Below the pieces are notes generated by a model. The model did no database searches. It saw only the letters and a program-made list of their open reading frames with translations, and was not told the DNA's origin. A program made the translations under genes and the position numbers. A stretch of DNA of 64,000 bases, taken from contig NC_088939.1 of assembly GCF_033473495.1 (NCBI RefSeq), positions 372,001 through 436,000 on the forward strand, in the 5' to 3' direction. This stretch comes from Cercospora beticola (Eukaryota > Ascomycota > Dothideomycetes > Mycosphaerellales > Mycosphaerellaceae). This document shows, in pieces, positions 57,701 to 64,000 of this stretch (position 1 is its first letter; each line of letters opens with the position of its first letter).

Positions 57701-60700
57701 GGATGCAGTCCTTCGAAGTGTTGCCACAGTCTGCGCTCACATGAGCCTCTGAACGCGTCGACAGCCTGGCGCGCAGCAAGACGACGAGACTCATCACCAG
57801 ATAGATAGGCCGGGGATGCTACCAGATTGCCCTTTGGAGTCGTGATGAGCGGCATTAAAAGGACGGATCAAGAGGGTTTGTCGATGCCATGTCGGCAGAC
57901 CACAAAAAAGCATTTGCGGCAGTTCCATCGTGATCGGAGAGTCCCACGTTCGCGACGATCCCGCAGCGTGTGAATGACCACATGATGGCAGGTGGCAACC
58001 TCATCCGACAAGGGGTGTACAATAGCCGGCGAGCAGAAGAGCAAGGATGTGCTGCCAATACGGACAGCTTGACAAGAGGTGAGCACAATGCTGCGTGGCA
58101 GATTCGGACATGCCTTCATGATGCGAATCCGGCCCGAGAGTGGCGATTGGAACAGATACAAAGCATCCAGCTCGACCAACTTGGGAGCGTCCAAGCGGGT
58201 ATGTCGAACAAAGACGACTACCTTCACGAAGTGCAACGCCTTGCCATGAAGTGAAATACACAGCGTTGATGACAACCAGAAGAGAATGTGCAACAACTTC
58301 GCGGCCTTGTTCAGGAGAAAACGAATGGCGAGCCGCTGCCATCAGGTGAATTGTTGCATCTTCACTGGACCTTGTTGGGAAAGCGGGTCGCTCTTGCCGG
58401 CGTTTAGCGCCATACTTTGGAGGCACTGCTGGATCCGGTACGTCTCGATCGTCGTGGAGGTAGGCATGGCCATCGAACTGCGCCAGCTTGGGCCGGTGGC
58501 ATCATCCAGCTCTTCGCTTTGTGATCTGAGAGCCGAGAACCCTAGACACTGCGGCTGCAACGGAATGGACAAATTTCGCGGCAATTTCCCAACGCAAGCA
58601 TGTTGGCAGCATATCAAGAGGTGCTTTGATCAACAGGCGAGGAGATATGGCCAACAAAGGCGTTCGCTTGTTGCATGCTTGCAGAAGAACGCAGAGCTAC
58701 CTGTGCCTCGACTGAAGAGTGCTCTGCTGACCAGCTGATCATTCGGATCAGTGTATTGATCTTGAGTGCTTGAGTTTTCTGGGCCAGATAAATGCTCTGC
58801 AGGCTTGGTGAGCCTGCATAGGTACGACATACCGGCCCACAGAAAAGGTCTGGACCAGACTTCTGGATTCAATATTTTGCATCTCCAAATTAGGACAGGA
58901 AAAAACCCGTGGGACGCATGAGTTCTGTCCATGTGACCTAGAAGACGTCAAGACGCACACGGCGCCTGCAGCCTGCGAAAAGTCTCTCGAGGCTTATGAT
59001 GATCCATCCCAGGCGACGTGGCCAGGTAAGCCAGATAACGAAGTGTCCTTGGAGTCGCTGTGCAGAGTACATATTTTCTCGAGCATCCTGGAGCTCGAAA
59101 GTGCATCAGTAGGCCCACTGTGAGTCCGGAAATGCGAGGTACGGCGATGTTCACGCAATTCCAGTATTGTCGGCAAAGAGGAGGCTCGCACGACTGGAGG
59201 ACCAACCCGAAAAGCGTGTATTGCTTCCCTCAGAGTAAGACCCCACGAATGACCTGAGCACAATTTTCATGGAAAGGTCATCATTCTCCTCACATTCTGT
59301 CCTTCAGGGAAGTACCAAGGCTCGTACTTGACTCCAGGGAATGATCTCATGGTTCCCGACGTGCAGCATGATCATTCGGCAATGCTTTTCTGGCCCCATA
59401 TCGTCCATCTAGCATACATATGCTGGGCAGCACTTTGCGTGGTTCGGCAAAGTGTGTTCAATAATCTTCTGTCTGAGCGCCTTCATTGGGCTGTATCGCT
59501 ATGCGCCTGGAGTGGTACATTTCCAGCTGGATCACCGGATCTTGACATGATGGTAGCAGTGTCGTACTGTTGGAAGACTCTGTGGGGCCACGATGCTGCA
59601 GGCAAGTGTGCAGTCCGAATGTTCAAGCTCCGAGATGAGGTGGGAGCGACCACCACGTCCACATCCCGCGCCAAGATCTGGCCTCGGCGGCAGGATCGGA
59701 TCCACCCTGTCTCTTTGACCTCCATTCCGGGAGCAGTTCATTATCCCTCTCATCGTATTCATGCTCTGCTTCCACTTCTCCTTCCGTGGCACTGGCAGCT
59801 GGCGTAGAGATCAGCGATCGATTACGATGCGACACGGCCAGGTCTCCTCTATAGTCGTGGGCAGTATGATGCCTCCAGGATGGCCAGCAGCACCTTGAGC
59901 GACCCTGTGCGTATATGCACAATGCGGACAACGATCCTCTGATGAGCGAGGAACCGATACTGTCTATGCTGCATACCGCAGTCTCTGGCTCGCCACGTCC
60001 CTCGATCGCCGAAATGGCAACAGCCACGAGACTTTCTGCTTGAACACTCGGACTGGATGTCCGAGATGCATAGCAAGAGGCTGGCCGAATACCACGAGAT
60101 GTCTGCGCAACAAGGGGACGCATTCAGGACTCTTTCAAGAGATGGAAGATGATGCGACCATGATGAAAAATCATGCTGCTGGTATACTGCGCAAGCCATC
60201 GCCGTCTATTCCGATGGAGGGTCAAACTGCAGACAAAATTTGTTATGCGTTGAGGCTCTACACCTGCACAGGTCGCGCTTCGAACAACTGCTCTGTGGTA
60301 TCCTTGCAGCACCAGATCCCGCTAGTAGTCTTGAAGCCATACAACGGCGTCGGAGTGATACTGGGATGTCTGGCCTCACCACATTGCAGTAGGTTGGTCC
60401 TGCCAGCTCTCGTCGACCTGAGGTCTCCTTTGCTTTCAGGTGTACGCCTCTTGCTGTCAAATACGGGCTGTCCATTTATCAGGCTGCCCTGTTCGACACG
60501 GGAATTGCTTTGCCAAAGCGGCTCGCCGATCGCCCGGTCGAATGAGTATCTTGCCCGGCGCGCGATACTTTGATCGAGAGCGGTACGATTGTCTTGCGCT
60601 TCACGCGTACCTCCTGGCCTGCGTCCCGCATTACCCGACTCTTGAGATATGCACGCTGTCCAGACCATCCAGGGCTACCTCCAACACCATGCTCTTCTTG

Positions 60701-61200
60701 GAGTCGTGTTCTTGGGTAGCCACGGCTTTCGCGGGTGTCGCTAGCCTCAGCAGTGTCGCGCCGGCTGACTATTGCTCATTGGTAGGCTCAGCAGTGGGCT
60801 CGATCACGATTTAGGATCACGCGCCCGCGATGCGGCGACTGAATCGGCGTGGCAGACAAGATCCTTCGACTTCGTGTGCTGTGCTCGGTTGGTGGTCCCC
60901 TCGCTGCGGCGTCCATCAAGCATGTCGCCCGCGATGCTTCGTCCTGAGCTGTACTAGATCGACGACTTTCCTTGCCGCCGGCTTGCTCAGCGTATTTTTT
61001 GCAAGATTCCCTCGTGAATTGGACTGGTACGATTCTCAGGCCACCGCTGCTCTCAGTCAGCGCACTGTCCGCAAGGTCTCCTCATCTACTGGCTTTGGTT
61101 AATTGTCTGGCCCTGGCGGATCTTGCTCAGCATGCTGCCTGGAAAGCTTCCCCGTGCACCGATCTCGCCACTGTCACCTCCAAAAGCCTCTCGTTGGCGG
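57701..61200. other. Gene-free stretch with possible decayed coding pieces
   Basis: No gene can be supported. A plus-strand frame near 60000-60150 (DFLLEHSDWMSEMHSKRLA then AEYHEMSAQQGDAFRTL) looks protein-like but has no start and an in-frame stop just upstream. A minus-strand frame at 59623-60123 has an acidic coding-like patch. Both may be gene relics. Confidence 0.35.
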
Positions 61201-63900
61201 GGTTTCATTGTACACTGTGCTCGGACGATGATCGCGCCATTGCCGTTGCCAACACGCTGTCATTCGCGAGGCTTCGTCGTGTGTCGAGCCGCCGATTATC
61301 TCTCCTTCACCGCCTCCATCAACGCGCCAATCGACACGCCGATCAACAGACTTTGTTGTGCGCTGCGGTCGATCAGATGTATCGCCTCCACTGCCTCTGT
61401 GAGAGCATTGTGCGCAAGCTCCCATTGTGCACTGACGCTCGCCGAGCTTGGCGGAACTCTGTTGGGGCGACGAGCCCGTCGCTGGAACTTATTCGAGCGA
61501 CCGGCATCGACCCCAGCAACCCCACTGGTGGTGAATCATGCTACCATGGAGCTCAAGGTGGCATTGGCCGGTGATGGACCAAGCATCATCGCAGGCTTTT
61601 AGTTCCCCAAGTCTTCGAAGAATGCGGATCTATTCAGATTGCGATATCATCACTGCTCCCCAATGTAGAGCGCGGGAGCCTGCCCGGATAGTCCTTCAAT
61701 GTCCGCCCCTTTGCCCGACGGCTTTGTCCATCATTGTCCCCATCCAGGCCGTCTCTTCTCAACCATGCTGCCGTCACGGTCATGCCACGAGCCGCCTATG
61801 TGCTCGCGTCGGTCGCATAGCGCTCGCAGTAACGGTTCCGACTGTGCGGAGTCTGTCTGGAAATTCAATCCCTGGCCTGAGCCAGCTCGATAAGCGTGTG
61901 TTATGGTGTCCCAGCGCCATTCCCTTTCGCCCGAAGCCCGCACTAAACGGTATGCATGGATGTATCCGCTCGCTCGACTGCAACGCATTCGCTTCCATTT
62001 GCTTTTCTCCGCTGTTCATGGCGCTCGGTAACGGTGTAGGCTCTATGAGTGTAATTTCGGTTGGCTCGGTGGTCTCGACGGTCGTTTGGGATCGCTGTAT
62101 TTGTCCGATCGATCGCCAGCGCATCTTTCTTGCGCAGCGCGCTCGCTCCCAATCCTTATCCAATGCTAGAGCCAGCTCATGGGCATCATTGTGTCTGTCC
62201 GTTCGACCAACTAAGCATCTGCTCCGTGCAACGCACTCGCTTCAACCCTCCTCTTTTCACCACGAGCAGCTCGCAGGTGTGGCGGACACTCCCCGACGGC
62301 GATTTTCGTCGATTCGTGGCTCTGGCGGTGGATGGGCATCGCTGTATGCGCTCGTTCGGTCGAAATGGCGTTGCCCTCCTACAGCGCACTGGCTCGGAAG
62401 CAGCTCATAGGCATTGCGGAGGCTCGTCGATGGAGATCATCGTCGGTTCGTGGCCACGGAGGCGGGCGGGCATCGTTGTGTCTGCTCGGTCGATTGCAGA
62501 GGTGTCCTCTGCGCTCGCTACTCATCGCCTTTCCTGATCGTGAGCAGCTCATAGGAATGGCGGGGCCTCGTCGATGGACGATTTTCGTCGGTTCGTGGCC
62601 ACGAAGGTGGGCGGGTATCGCTGTATCTGCTCGGTCGCTCGCAAAGGTGTTCTTGCGCGCTCGCTAATTATCGCCTCTCCTGATCATGTGTTGCTCGTAG
62701 GCGTGGTGCAGCCCCGTCGGTGGCGGTCATCGTCGTTTCGTAGCCCCGGAGGCGGATGGGCATCGCTGTATCTGCCCAGTCAATCGCAAAAGCTGTTTCA
62801 CGCGCTCGCCAGTGAATGGCTTTGGTGACCGCGAGCGGTACGGGGTATGGCGAAGTCTCGTTGATGGCGATTATCGTCGTGCGCAGCTCCGGAGCTGGTG
62901 GGCAACGCGATTATCATCGTCCGCGGTCTCGGCGATGGATGGGTATGGCTTTATCTGCTCGGTCAATTGCGTAGGCTTTCTCGCACGCTCGTCAGTAATT
63001 CCCTTTGGTGATCCCGAAGGGCTCAGAGCCACTGGAAGACTCGTCGATGGTGATCAGCGTTGTTGGCGACCCTGGGGATGGATGTGAATCGCCAAATCTG
63101 ATCGGTCAATCGCATAGGCGTTCTCGTACGCTCGCCAGTAAACCCCGTTGATCATCGCGCGTGGCTCGGCGACATGGCGAAGACTCGTCGATGGTGATCA
63201 GCGGCGTTCGCAACCCCGGAGATGGGTGGGAATCGCCGTATCTGCTCGGTCGATCGCATGGACATTCTCGCGAGTGGCTCGCAGGCGCGGCGAAGACATT
63301 TCGATGGCTATCACGGTCAACTCCTAGCCCACGCGCTTGATGGAACCGCTGTATGTGCTCAAATAATCTCACAGGCGTTCTTGCGAGTTGCTCGGAAGCA
63401 TGGCGAAGACTCTCATGGCGGTCACGGACGATATGTAGGCATGGCGCTCGATGGCATCGCTGTACGTGCTCAGACGATCGCATGACCGACCTCGCGAATG
63501 ACTTGGAGGCACGGCGAAAACTTCACGATGGTGATCACGGTCGAATCGTAGCCCCTTCGGCCGATGGCATCGCTGTATGTGCTCAGGTCATCGCAGCGTC
63601 CTCGCGCACGCGTTCATAGGCATAGTGTCTGGTCGCGAGCGGCACATTGGGGCTGGGCAGACTCTACGACTGCACTTTCAGTCTCACGCACACATTGCCG
63701 TGATCGAGAGTCAGCGCGGATGATCATTGTGGTGAGCCTGGCAGGCGCTGCATCAAGACCGCCGGCTGCACAATCATCTGCCGTCCTTCGAGAATCCTTG
63801 CGGCCTACGGGCATCACCGTATCTGCTTCACTATCGGCAAGCGCATGTCCTTGTAGTCTACCTTGCGCACCACGAGCAGCTCGTAGGCATGGCAGACACG
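61200..63900. repeat. Degenerate tandem repeat array, unit ~105-190 bp
   Basis: Two markers recur in step. GAGCAGCTCRTAGGCATGGCGG-like occurs near 62262, 62392, 62538, 62686, 62830, 63020, 63170, 63275, 63385, 63500, 63605 and 63868. CATCGCTGTATCTGCTCGGTCG-like occurs near 62094, 62340, 62470, 62618, 62762, 62946, 63086, 63231, 63345, 63449, 63570 and 63810. Commonest spacing is 140-150 bp; units shorten to about 105-120 bp after 63250. Fainter copies reach back to about 61210. The array may run on past the window. Open frames within it shift from copy to copy, so it does not look like a coding repeat. Confidence 0.75.
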
Positions 63901-64000
63901 CGTGGAACACGCTATGGCTCGCGCACGAAATACAGCGGTCAACAGTCCGGTCAGACGCTCAAGACCGTGAGCCTTGTGTCGCATCACAGCGCGGGGAGTA

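Noticed and set aside
59540..59570. SYCW-like peptide recalling the HET (heterokaryon incompatibility) domain
   Set aside because: Only four residues match; the surrounding HET motifs are missing.
61538..62410. 290-codon ORF in the right-end array
   Set aside because: Covers degenerate repeat units whose frame changes between copies; no conserved peptide period.
49222..64000. RIP-mutated transposon remains
   Set aside because: The gene-poor end is not AT-rich and shows no reverse transcriptase, transposase or terminal repeats.

Overview
The window is nuclear DNA of a filamentous ascomycete, most likely a Dothideomycete of the Mycosphaerella/Capnodiales type. Genes are split by short GT-AG introns of about 45-60 nt with CTAAC-like branch points, and the set is typically fungal: Clr2, Tbf1-like and Mtc1 proteins, an ascomycete laccase ending in DSGL, and a GT2 polysaccharide synthase. 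I recognise no tRNA, rRNA, complete transposon or virus-derived gene. Repeats at the right end are not AT-rich, so RIP (repeat-induced point mutation) is not evident.

Left third (1-13 kb): an MFS transporter cut by the window edge, an epoxide hydrolase, then three genes that look like one functional locus. These are a fusion of a secreted GH16-like domain with an acyltransferase-3-like membrane domain, a second acyltransferase-3-like membrane protein and, divergently transcribed, a processive GT2 polysaccharide synthase. Together they could make, export, acylate and trim or bind an extracellular polysaccharide. This is the best candidate for an undescribed system.

Middle (13.5-49 kb): mostly conserved housekeeping and chromatin genes. 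They are a Tbf1/TRF-like telobox protein, an eIF4E-binding 4E-T/Eap1-like protein, Clr2 divergent from a SNF2-PHD remodeller (together reminiscent of the SHREC silencing complex), a laccase, a Thr-rich secreted protein, two divergent genes that share a His-rich HHHVH motif, two lineage-specific proteins, an APC-type amino-acid permease, Mtc1, an atypical Rho-type GTPase with a substituted G3 motif, and PRPP synthetase.

Right end (49-64 kb): gene-poor. It holds one frameshifted hypothetical gene and several degenerate tandem-repeat arrays, with monomers of about 55 bp (arranged as about 166-bp and 212-bp higher-order units) and about 105-190 bp.

Across the window, five short stretches show an abrupt switch from C-rich to G-rich on the plus strand, always with the same polarity whatever the direction of the gene. 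This compositional signal is not explained by the annotation.
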